Shown piece after piece: positions 56,344 through 64,000 of a stretch of DNA of 64,000 nt (the first letter of the stretch is position 1; every line of letters begins with the position of its first letter). Under the pieces are notes generated by a model. That model was not told where the DNA came from. It saw only the letters and a list, made by a program, of their open reading frames with translations, and did not search any database. Location of the stretch: assembly GCF_000452705.1 (NCBI RefSeq), contig NZ_CP007014.1, positions 4,093,501-4,157,500 of the forward strand, given 5' to 3'. The stretch is from Pseudomonas syringae CC1557 (lineage in GTDB: Bacteria > Pseudomonadota > Gammaproteobacteria > Pseudomonadales > Pseudomonadaceae). The position numbers and the translations under genes were made by a program.

Positions 56344-58986
56344 ATGCGCGACAACACGTCAGATTCCCATAAAGCAGTTGATGCCGAACCACCCAGCACC
56401 CCTCCGCGCCTGCAATGGCGGGAACTGCTAAGCAAATACCGACAGCCTATCGGGCTGGCGGTGATGTTGCTGTTGTTCGGCCTGGCCCTGATTGCCTGCC
56501 GCCACATGCTGGTCGAAATGGACTGGTATGCGCTGCACGACTCGCTGTTCGCGGTCCCCCTGCCCGCCTTGGGCGGAGCACTGCTGGCTGCGGTGGTCGG
56601 CTACGTCATTCTGATGGGCTATGAACTGTCCGCCAGTCGGTATGCCAACGTCGACCTACCAGTCAAAACGCTGCTGCTCGGCGGCTTCACTTCATTTGCC
56701 ATCGGCAATGCGGTGGGCCTTTCGATGTTGTCTGGCGGATCGGTGCGCTACCGCCTGTATTCACGCTATGGCGTGGGCGCGATCGAAATTGCCCGGATGA
56801 CTGTGTTTGCCAGCCTGTCGCTAGGCTGCGCATTGCCACCGCTGGCTGCACTGGCGACGCTGAGCAATCTGTCCGGCGCGTCACTGGCGCTCAAGCTTCC
56901 GGTCGAAATTCTGGCTGTCGTTGCCACAGCGGTTCTGGCTGGCAGTCTGCTGCTGGCGGTCTTTATCTACCGCCGTCGCTTGCCGGAACAGGACATCCCG
57001 CACAACATCCTGGTCCGCCTTGGTCGTCGCACCCTGCGTCTGCCGGACTTGAAGCTGACCCTGATCCAGCTGGTGATTACCGCACTGGACGTCGCAGCTG
57101 CAGCGATGGTGCTTTATCTACTGCTGCCGCATGCGCCGCCACTCGGCGCGTTCATCCTGATTTACCTGTTGGCTCTGGCTGCGGGCGTACTCAGCCATGT
57201 GCCTGGTGGCGTCGGCGTGTTCGAGGCGATCCTGCTGGCGGCGTTTGCCAACGAACTGGGCGCTGCGCCACTGGCCGCTGCGCTGCTGCTGTACCGCCTG
57301 ATCTACGTGGTATTGCCGCTGCTGCTGGCCTGTCTGACCCTGTTGTTTACCGAAGCCCAGCGCCTGCTGCCAACCAAACAGGCCATGCGCGTCGCCTCGG
57401 GATTGGCAGCGCCCATTCTGGCACTCCTGGTTTTCTTGTCGGGGGTGGTGCTGCTCTTCTCTGGTGCCACCCCTGAAATCGATACCCGACTGGAAAACGT
57501 CGGCTTCATGATTCCGCACCGACTGATCGATGCCTCGCACTTCGGTGCCAGTCTGGTCGGCGTGCTGTGTCTGCTGCTCGCCCAAGGCTTGCGCCGTCGG
57601 CTATCCGCAGCGTGGATGCTGACGGTGATTCTGCTGTTGGTGGGCGCGCTGCTGTCGATGCTAAAAGGTTTCGACTGGGAGGAAGCCAGTCTGCTGCTGT
57701 TGACCGCGGGCCTGCTGGCAATCTTCCGCCGCTCGTTCTATCGCCCGAGCCGCCTGCTGGAGTTGCCGTTCTCGCCACTCTATCTGATCGCCAGCATCTG
57801 TGTGGTCGGTGCCTCGATCTGGCTGCTGCTGTTCGCTTATCAGGACGTGCCCTACAGCCATCAGCTGTGGTGGCAGTTCACGCTTGATGCCGACGCGCCG
57901 CGTGGCCTGCGCTCAGCCCTTGGCAGTGCAGTGCTGCTGGTCGTGGTGTCCTTGACCTGGCTGCTGCGCACTGCAAGGCCGGTGATCAAGCTGCCCGACC
58001 CCGAGGATCTGGACAAGGCAGCTGAAATTCTCAAGGCCTCCAGCCAGCCCGATGGCGGACTGGTGCTGACCGGCGACAAGGCCATTCTGTTTCACCCGGC
58101 GGGTAATGCGTTTCTGATGTATGCGCATCGCGGACGCAGCCTGGTAGCGCTTTACGACCCGATTGGACCGACTCAGCAGCGTGCCGAACTGATCTGGCAA
58201 TTCCGGGACCTGTGCGACGTGCATCATGCCCGCCCGGTGTTCTACCAGGTGCGTGCAGAGAACCTGCCGTTTTACATGGACATCGGCCTGACAGCCATCA
58301 AGCTCGGCGAAGAAGCCCGCGTGGACCTGCGCCGCTTTGACATCGACGCCAAGGGCAAGGAAATGAAAGACCTGCGTTACACCTGGAATCGGGGTGGGCG
58401 CGATGGTCTCTCGCTGGAAATCTACGAACCGGGCCAAGCGCCGATCGATGAGTTGAAAGTGATTTCCGATGCCTGGCTGACCGGCAAAAACGTGCGCGAA
58501 AAAGGCTTCTCGCTGGGCCGCTTCAGCCCCGGTTACCTGAAATATTTCCGCATCGCCATCGTCCACTTTCAAGGCAAGCCAGTCGCCTTTTCCAACCTGC
58601 TGGAAACCACCAGCCCGGAACTGGCCAGCCTGGACCTCATGCGTTCTCACCCGGATGCACCGAAGCTGACCATGGAATTCATGATGGTCGGCCTGATCCT
58701 GCATTACAAAGCCCAGGGCTATGCGCGCTTCAGCCTGGGCATGGTGCCGCTGTCCGGCCTGCAACCACGAAGGGGCGCGCCGATCACCCAGCGCCTGGGT
58801 TCGATGATCTTCCGTCGTGGTGAACAGCTCTATAACTTCCAGGGACTGCGCCGCTTCAAGGACAAGTTCCAGCCAGACTGGGAACCTCGCTATATGGCCG
58901 TGCCTGCCGGACTCGATCCGCTGGTCGCACTGGCTGACACCGCCGCCCTGATTGCGGGCGGCCTGACTGGATTGGTGAAACGCTGA
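56344..58986 (+). CDS. mprF: Aminoacyl-phosphatidylglycerol synthase/flippase MprF
   Basis: An 880-residue membrane enzyme. About 14 helices in the N-terminal two thirds form the flippase, including 'FTSFAIGNAVGLSMLSGGSVRYR' (about residues 116-138) and 'AGVLSHVPGGVGVFEAILL'. The C-terminal DUF2156 GNAT-like domain (about 540-860) transfers an amino acid from tRNA to phosphatidylglycerol ('FHPAGNAFLMYAHRGRSLVAL', 'MEFMMVGLILHYKAQGYARFSLGM'). The P. aeruginosa homologue makes alanyl-PG. ATG at 56344 follows AAGGAG; the next gene overlaps its TGA by one base. Confidence 0.93.
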   Translation: MRDNTSDSHKAVDAEPPSTPPRLQWRELLSKYRQPIGLAVMLLLFGLALIACRHMLVEMDWYALHDSLFAVPLPALGGALLAAVVGYVILMGYELSASRYANVDLPVKTLLLGGFTSFAIGNAVGLSMLSGGSVRYRLYSRYGVGAIEIARMTVFASLSLGCALPPLAALATLSNLSGASLALKLPVEILAVVATAVLAGSLLLAVFIYRRRLPEQDIPHNILVRLGRRTLRLPDLKLTLIQLVITALDVAAAAMVLYLLLPHAPPLGAFILIYLLALAAGVLSHVPGGVGVFEAILLAAFANELGAAPLAAALLLYRLIYVVLPLLLACLTLLFTEAQRLLPTKQAMRVASGLAAPILALLVFLSGVVLLFSGATPEIDTRLENVGFMIPHRLIDASHFGASLVGVLCLLLAQGLRRRLSAAWMLTVILLLVGALLSMLKGFDWEEASLLLLTAGLLAIFRRSFYRPSRLLELPFSPLYLIASICVVGASIWLLLFAYQDVPYSHQLWWQFTLDADAPRGLRSALGSAVLLVVVSLTWLLRTARPVIKLPDPEDLDKAAEILKASSQPDGGLVLTGDKAILFHPAGNAFLMYAHRGRSLVALYDPIGPTQQRAELIWQFRDLCDVHHARPVFYQVRAENLPFYMDIGLTAIKLGEEARVDLRRFDIDAKGKEMKDLRYTWNRGGRDGLSLEIYEPGQAPIDELKVISDAWLTGKNVREKGFSLGRFSPGYLKYFRIAIVHFQGKPVAFSNLLETTSPELASLDLMRSHPDAPKLTMEFMMVGLILHYKAQGYARFSLGMVPLSGLQPRRGAPITQRLGSMIFRRGEQLYNFQGLRRFKDKFQPDWEPRYMAVPAGLDPLVALADTAALIAGGLTGLVKR

Positions 58987-60320
58987 TGATTCGACGCTCC
59001 TGGCGCCTTTTGCTTGCAGTACTGGTAATTGTTCTTTTAGCCGTGGCTTTGGGAATATGGATCTGGAACCGCCCCGCTCCACCTGCATCGCTGGAACACC
59101 TGAACCTGGAAGGCGGCGCGCCGCTGACCAGCGTGACACCGGCTACAAGCGTCAAAACCCGCATTGCACTGGCTGTTACCGCTGAGGAGATGCTTACCGA
59201 CAAGCAGTTACTGGCCGTCAGCAAAGACGCGTCGGCACGCATCATTCAGGTGGTGTTGCCCAAGGATGACTGTGTCCTGCAACAGAAGACCTTTCAGGCC
59301 GCGCTGCAGAAGCTCGACGGCCCCGCACAGGTTGTCGGCGGTATAGGCCCTGGTGCAACACTGGCGTGGCGCTGGCTGGCCGAACAGACCGATGACAAGG
59401 CCCAGGCCATCTCGGTGGGCTTTGCGCTTGAGCACGTCTCCAATCCTCCGCCAGTTCTGGAAGAGGACGAGAAACCGCCACAAATCTGTGACGTGCCGCT
59501 GCCACAGAAAGCGCCTCACGGGCACTGGCTGGCAGCATGGAACGATGCTCCGGATGATCCAAGTGCGGCCTTCGTGCGCGATCAGAGCAATGCCGATACG
59601 AGCATCAGTGACTACGACATTCCCCTGCCGCAGGTTCTCAATACTGAACTGCGTCATCTGCTGCTCGGCGAGAACGACAGCGGTGGCCTGGGCATTCCAG
59701 TCGTGGAAGTCCCGGCCAGCCAACCGTCCGATACCGTGACGTTGTTCATGTCCGGCGACGGCGGCTGGCGCGACCTGGACAAGGTAGTGGCGGGTGACAT
59801 GGCCAAGATGGGCTATCCAGTGGTTGGCATCGACGTGCTGCGCTACTACTGGGAGCACAAGACCCCGGAGCAGACCGCCGTGGATCTGACCGACCTGATG
59901 AACCACTACCGGCAGAAATGGGGCACCAAGCGTTTCATCCTGGCAGGTTACTCATTCGGCGCGGACGTCATGCCGGCGATCTACAACCGTCTGTCCGCTG
60001 ACGACCAGAACCGGGTCGACGCGATCATTCTGCTGGCCTTCGCCCGCACCGGCAGCTTCGAGATTCACGTTGACGGCTGGCTCGGCAACGCAGGCAAGGA
60101 AGCGACCACCGGGCAGGAAATGGCAAAACTGCCGGCTGCCAAGGTGTTCTGCGTCTATGGCGTCGAAGAGAAGAAGGACAGCGGCTGCACCGACACCACC
60201 GCAGTCGGCGAGGCGGTTCAGTTGCCTGGCGGTCATCACTTCGATGAGGACTACCCGGCACTGGCCAAACGCCTGATCGACGCCATCAACAAGCGTCAGG
60301 GCAAGGCCGCCGCCCAGTAA
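58986..60320 (+). CDS. VirJ/AcvB-like alpha/beta hydrolase (alanyl-PG hydrolase type)
   Basis: A 444-residue periplasm-facing protein with an N-terminal anchor (about 9-27) and an alpha/beta-hydrolase fold. The nucleophile is S323 in 'FILAGYSFGADVM', with 'LFMSGDGGWRDLD' near 253 and a His in 'LPGGHHFDEDYP' near 426. The P. aeruginosa neighbour of mprF (PA0919) hydrolyses alanyl-phosphatidylglycerol, so this pair would make and remove the same lipid. Overlap with mprF by one base (TGATG) supports coupled translation. Confidence 0.88.
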   Translation: MIRRSWRLLLAVLVIVLLAVALGIWIWNRPAPPASLEHLNLEGGAPLTSVTPATSVKTRIALAVTAEEMLTDKQLLAVSKDASARIIQVVLPKDDCVLQQKTFQAALQKLDGPAQVVGGIGPGATLAWRWLAEQTDDKAQAISVGFALEHVSNPPPVLEEDEKPPQICDVPLPQKAPHGHWLAAWNDAPDDPSAAFVRDQSNADTSISDYDIPLPQVLNTELRHLLLGENDSGGLGIPVVEVPASQPSDTVTLFMSGDGGWRDLDKVVAGDMAKMGYPVVGIDVLRYYWEHKTPEQTAVDLTDLMNHYRQKWGTKRFILAGYSFGADVMPAIYNRLSADDQNRVDAIILLAFARTGSFEIHVDGWLGNAGKEATTGQEMAKLPAAKVFCVYGVEEKKDSGCTDTTAVGEAVQLPGGHHFDEDYPALAKRLIDAINKRQGKAAAQ

Positions 60321-60349
60321 GCGTCTGCTTACGGAAAGCTGAGGGCACA

Positions 60350-60387
60350 AAAAATCCCGGCACCGAGAGGTTGCCGGGATTTTTTTG
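60350..60387. terminator. Bidirectional terminator between virJ-like gene and kup
   Basis: AAAAAATCCCGGCA and TGCCGGGATTTTTTT arms around CCGAGAGGT, with T-runs on both strands for two convergent genes. Confidence 0.92.
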
Positions 60388-60416
60388 TCTGCACGCCAGG
60401 GCTTATACCCGCACGT

Positions 60417-62312
60417 TTACATCTCGACCTGCGTACCCAGCTCGATCACACGGTTGAACGGCAGCTTGAAGAAGCGCAGGTTACCGTTGGCATTCTTGAG
60501 CATGAAGGCGAACAGCGCCTCACGCCAACGGGCCATGCCATCCATCTTGGACGGGATCACTGTTTCTCGACTGAGGAAGTAGGTGGTGCGCATCGGGCTG
60601 AAATCCAGCTCGGCCAAGTGACACAACGTCAGCGCAGCAGGTACATCCGGCTCGTCAATGAAACCGAAGTGGAGAATGACCCGATAAAAGCCTTCACCGT
60701 AGGATTCCACCTCGAAACGCTGTGCGGCAGGCACACGCGGCGTGTCTTCATACACCACCGTCAGCAGCACCACCTGCTCATGCAACACCTGGTTATGCAG
60801 CATGTTATGCAGCAGCGCATGGGGGACCGCGTCCGAACGTGCGGTCAGGAACACGGCCGTACCCTGCACACGATGTGGTGGCTGCACGCGAATGCTGCCG
60901 ATGAAGATCGGCAATGGCAGCCCGCCCTCGTCGATGCGCTCGGCCAGCAGTTGTTTGCCGCGCTTCCAGGTGGTCATGAGAATAAACAGCACCGCTCCGG
61001 CAAGCACAGGGAAAGCGCCGCCCTGGAAAATCTTCGGCACGTTGGCAGCGAAGAACAGACCGTCCACCAGCAACAGGCAGATCAACAGCGGTACAGCCAG
61101 CAAAGGCGGCCACTTCCAGAGCATCAGCATGACCGTCGACACCAGAATCGTGGTGCAGAGCATGGTCCCGGTGACCGCAACGCCGTAAGCAGAAGCAAGC
61201 GCACCGGACGACTCGAAGCCGATGACCAGCATGATCACACCCGCCATCAGCGCCCAGTTCACGGCACCGATATAAATCTGCCCTTGTGCGTCACTGGACG
61301 TGTGCTGAATGTGCATCCGCGGGATGTAACCCAGTTGAATGGCCTGCAACGTCATCGAGAACGCACCGGAGATCACTGCCTGAGAGGCGATGATGGTGGC
61401 CATCGTCGACAGCCCGATCAGCGGCAACAGTGCCCAGCCAGGCGCCAGCAGGTAGAACGGGTTACGTACCGCTTCAGGGTTACCCAGCACCAATGCGCCC
61501 TGCCCGAAATAATTGAGCAGCAGCGCGGGCAATACGAGGATGAACCAGGCGCGGGAGATCGGCTTGCGACCAAAGTGGCCCATGTCGGCGTATAGCGCTT
61601 CGGCACCGGTCAAGGCCAGCACAACAGCGCCCAGAATGGCGACGCCGATTCCGGGATGAATGATGAAAAAATGAACGCCCCATGCCGGATTGACAGCCTT
61701 GAGCACTTCCGGCGACTGCATGATGCCGTACACACCCAGCGCGCCCAGCACCAGAAACCAGACCACCATCACTGGCCCGAACAGCACCCCGATGCGCGCG
61801 GTGCCATGACGCTGAATCAGAAACAGCCCCACCAGCACAATCAGCGCCATGGGCACGATCCAGTGTTCAAGTCCGTCGAAGGCCAGCTCCAGCCCTTCCA
61901 TTGCCGAGAGTACCGAGACGGCCGGGGTGATCATGCTGTCGCCGTAGAACAGCGCAGCGCCGAACAAACCGAACACCACCATCATCATTTGCAGCCTGGG
62001 ATGCTTGGCGGATGCCCGACGGGCCAGCGCCATCAGCGCCATGATGCCGCCTTCGCCCTGGTTGTCGGCACGCAGCACGAACGCCATGTACTTGAAAGAC
62101 ACCACCCAGATCAGCGACCAGAAGATCAGCGACAACACGCCGAGTATCGCGTCGTGGGTCACGTCCACACCGTAGCCGCCCTGAAACACTTCCTTGAGGG
62201 TGTACAGCGGGCTGGTGCCAATATCCCCATAAACCACCCCCACTGCTGCGATCAGCAGCCCTATGGGCTTCGCAGTGCCTCCGGCATCGGCATGACTGTT
62301 TGCTTGACTCAT
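60417..62312 (-). CDS. kup: Low-affinity potassium uptake protein Kup
   Basis: A 631-residue K+/H+ symporter with about 12 membrane helices followed by a cytoplasmic tail of about 170 residues. The family start '[21 protein letters not shown]' is at residues 23-43, with '[18 protein letters not shown]' near 122 and '[14 protein letters not shown]' near 240. GGGAG lies seven nt upstream of the ATG. It is monocistronic. Confidence 0.95.
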   Translation of the reverse strand: MSQANSHADAGGTAKPIGLLIAAVGVVYGDIGTSPLYTLKEVFQGGYGVDVTHDAILGVLSLIFWSLIWVVSFKYMAFVLRADNQGEGGIMALMALARRASAKHPRLQMMMVVFGLFGAALFYGDSMITPAVSVLSAMEGLELAFDGLEHWIVPMALIVLVGLFLIQRHGTARIGVLFGPVMVVWFLVLGALGVYGIMQSPEVLKAVNPAWGVHFFIIHPGIGVAILGAVVLALTGAEALYADMGHFGRKPISRAWFILVLPALLLNYFGQGALVLGNPEAVRNPFYLLAPGWALLPLIGLSTMATIIASQAVISGAFSMTLQAIQLGYIPRMHIQHTSSDAQGQIYIGAVNWALMAGVIMLVIGFESSGALASAYGVAVTGTMLCTTILVSTVMLMLWKWPPLLAVPLLICLLLVDGLFFAANVPKIFQGGAFPVLAGAVLFILMTTWKRGKQLLAERIDEGGLPLPIFIGSIRVQPPHRVQGTAVFLTARSDAVPHALLHNMLHNQVLHEQVVLLTVVYEDTPRVPAAQRFEVESYGEGFYRVILHFGFIDEPDVPAALTLCHLAELDFSPMRTTYFLSRETVIPSKMDGMARWREALFAFMLKNANGNLRFFKLPFNRVIELGTQVEM

Positions 62313-62618
62313 CCACTACTCCCGGAAAACAGACATGAGGTTCAACAGACTGTGAACATCACAACACGTAACAATTCAGATTCAGCCAGACATTGACACG
62401 CCCGACCTCGAAGGCGCGAAGCATAACGCAGCATTGGCTGTAATTCTTGGTGAAACGCATGTCACCCCCATGAACAGGCCTTTACGGCTTCTCGCTGAGC
62501 GACTTTTAATGAACGGTGCCAATAGCGGCCGGTCACTTGGATAAGCCTGTCGCTATTGAGGTCATCAATCACCGCATCGACGTCCGGCCGCCCTGACTAT
62601 CCTGACCGAGAAGCACCT
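62313..62618. other. Divergent kup/catalase-like intergenic region
   Basis: About 306 bp with both promoters expected. The coding frame of the catalase-like gene is open from 62556, but GAGAAG just before the ATG at 62619 supports that start. No other feature was found. Confidence 0.45.
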
Positions 62619-63710
62619 ATGACCCAGCGAGATCTGACTGTCCAGCCGTTACGCTTCCAGCCTTCGTTTGAAGTCATCCCGGATGATGAAGCGCAGACCA
62701 GCCAACAACTGGTCGAAGCGATGCATTCCATCCTGGAAACCACTTTTCAGGACACCGGACACGCCATTCGTAGCGTGCATGCCAAAGCTCACGGGCTGCT
62801 GCGTGGCCACATTCAAGTGTATGACGACCTGCCCGAGCCCTTGGCGCAAGGTGCATTCGCGAAACCCGGCAGCCTGCCGGTCATCATGCGATTTTCAACC
62901 AACCCTGGCGATATCCTCGACGACAAAGTCTCAACACCGAGAGGTCTTGCCATCAAGTTGGTCGGCGTCGAGGGTGCACGACTGCCTGGTAGTGCAGCGG
63001 CAACGACTCAGGACTTCGTCATGCAAAACGCCAAGGCATTCACCGCCAAAGACCCCAAGGCATTCTTGAAGACCCTGAAGTTGCTGGCCAGGACAACTGA
63101 CAAAGCGCCCGGCATGAAGAAGGCACTGTCTGCCGTATTGCGCGGTATCGAGTCCGTGATCGAATCCGCAGGAGGTGAAAGCGGCACGTTGAAAAGCCTC
63201 GGCGGACACCCGACTACCCATGTACTTGGCGAGACCTTCAACACTGTTGTGCCCTTTCTGTACGGGCCTTACTACGCCAAGCTGAGCGTAGTACCGATCT
63301 CCCCCGAGCTGGTGGCGCTGACTGACCAGGCCGTGGATCTGAAAGATAATCCGGACGGCTTGCGCGAAGCCATAAAAGCGTTCTTCCTCGAAAACGATGC
63401 CAGCTGGGAAGTACGTATCCAGCTCGCCACAGATCCGGAAAAGATGCCTATTGAGGACGCATCGGTCGTTTGGCCGGAAGACCTCAGCCCTTACGTCGCG
63501 GTGGCCAGAATCGACGTTCCCCGTCAGTCCTCATGGTCTGAAAAAAGCGTTCAGGAAATCGATGAAGCCATGGCCTTCAGTCCATGGCACGGCCTGGAAG
63601 CACATCGCCCGCTGGGCGGAGTCATGCGCGTGCGCAAACCTGCCTATGAACACTCTGCCGGGTTTCGCAGGCAGCATAACGGCTGCCCAATGCATGAGCC
63701 GCGGGGCTGA
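62619..63710 (+). CDS. Minimal catalase-fold haem protein
   Basis: A 363-residue member of the catalase-related family. The distal His is H54 in 'RSVHAKAHGLLRG', the core 'RFSTNPGDI...STPRGLAIKL' matches the catalase barrel, and the proximal RxxxY motif is R339-Y343 ('RKPAY') near the C-terminus. It is much shorter than true catalases (about 480 aa) and lacks most of their C-terminal region. Small members act as peroxidases or organic-peroxide enzymes. The natural substrate is unknown. Confidence 0.85.
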   Translation: MTQRDLTVQPLRFQPSFEVIPDDEAQTSQQLVEAMHSILETTFQDTGHAIRSVHAKAHGLLRGHIQVYDDLPEPLAQGAFAKPGSLPVIMRFSTNPGDILDDKVSTPRGLAIKLVGVEGARLPGSAAATTQDFVMQNAKAFTAKDPKAFLKTLKLLARTTDKAPGMKKALSAVLRGIESVIESAGGESGTLKSLGGHPTTHVLGETFNTVVPFLYGPYYAKLSVVPISPELVALTDQAVDLKDNPDGLREAIKAFFLENDASWEVRIQLATDPEKMPIEDASVVWPEDLSPYVAVARIDVPRQSSWSEKSVQEIDEAMAFSPWHGLEAHRPLGGVMRVRKPAYEHSAGFRRQHNGCPMHEPRG

Positions 63711-63796
63711 CAAAGTGTCCGCTCACCTGCTTCCTTGCAGATTTTTGAGTATAGCCCTATCATCCAAGTACGCCAATGACGCACACAAGGGATTGA

Positions 63797-64000
63797 ATGA
63801 TCTTCATCGAAACTCCCGTATTCACTTCGGACCTCAGAGATCATTTGGATGACGAAGCATATAGGGCTCTACAAACCTACCTCGCTGAGCATCCAGAATC
63901 TGGAGCTCTTATTGAAGATACTGGGGGCCTGCGAAAAATCCGCTGGGCGGCTCATGGCAAGGGAAAAAGCGGGGGTGTGCGAGTTATTTATTACCATGTC
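63797..64000 (+). CDS. RelE/HigB-type toxin, cut by window end
   Basis: The first 68 residues of a type II toxin-like protein. The pattern 'TPVFTSDLRDHLDDEAYRAL', 'IEDTGGLRKIRWAAHGKGKSGGVRVIYY' is shared by HigB2/RelE-like mRNA interferases, with the Lys/Arg cluster that cuts ribosome-bound mRNA. AAGGGA precedes the ATG. An antitoxin gene with an HTH domain is expected just downstream, outside the window, the reverse (toxin-first) order typical of higBA. Sequence composition is more AT-rich than the neighbours. Confidence 0.8.
   Translation, partial: MIFIETPVFTSDLRDHLDDEAYRALQTYLAEHPESGALIEDTGGLRKIRWAAHGKGKSGGVRVIYYHV

Noticed and set aside
57913..59139. 408-codon minus-strand frame across mprF and the virJ-like gene
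   Set aside because: Antisense to conserved catalytic domains of both genes.

Overview
This window comes from a Pseudomonas chromosome, most likely the P. syringae group. That assignment rests on gene order and protein character: aspS-yebC-ruvCAB-ybgC-tolQRAB-pal-cpoB-queE-queC, dapA-bamC-purC, an OprD-family porin, and an MprF/VirJ pair like P. aeruginosa PA0920/PA0919. No database search was possible. Most of the window is conserved core genome; the accessory content lies mainly at about 23.0-33.5 kb.

Layout. 0-6.4 kb: end of a nitroreductase, a 2-hydroxyacid dehydrogenase, ycgL-rnd, an EptA-type phosphoethanolamine transferase and NAD-malic enzyme. 6.6-12 kb: a GvpU-like protein, then a luciferase-like monooxygenase, a LysR regulator, an MFS exporter and an old yellow enzyme, which look like a small redox/efflux module. 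12-23 kb: tRNA-Ser(CGA), purC, an MBL hydrolase, bamC and dapA on the minus strand; gcvR and bcp on the plus strand; then a PerM-type permease, tusA, the protease bepA, nadA, a DedA protein and a cupin.

23-33.5 kb (accessory): a minus-strand two-partner secretion locus. It has a FhaC/ShlB-type transporter, a 956-residue TpsA exoprotein with a Thr/Pro repeat stalk and a Gly-Asn-Pro-rich segment, and an L,D-transpeptidase just downstream. A FixJ-like response regulator lies upstream. Then come a decayed IS3-family end, a dCache chemoreceptor, an IS66 orfA relic beside a 48-bp palindrome, and tRNA-Lys(TTT).

33.6-46 kb: a long minus-strand housekeeping block covering 7-deazaguanine synthesis (queE, queC), the Tol-Pal envelope system, Holliday-junction processing (ruvABC), yebC and aspS. 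46-56 kb: a ribbon-helix-helix protein, a Dps-like ferritin, a membrane-tethered cold-shock-domain protein, slyX-HIT, an OprD porin, proS, a lipoprotein, dinB, and two tandem initiator tRNA genes inside a 139-bp duplication. 56-64 kb: the overlapping mprF/virJ pair, kup, a minimal catalase-fold protein and the start of a RelE/HigB-type toxin cut by the window end.

No CRISPR array, prophage or obvious multigene defence island was seen. The most distinctive features are the compact TpsA/TpsB plus L,D-transpeptidase locus, the membrane-anchored CSD protein, the GvpU-like orphan, the structured aspS leader, the 48-bp palindrome and the duplicated initiator tRNA unit.
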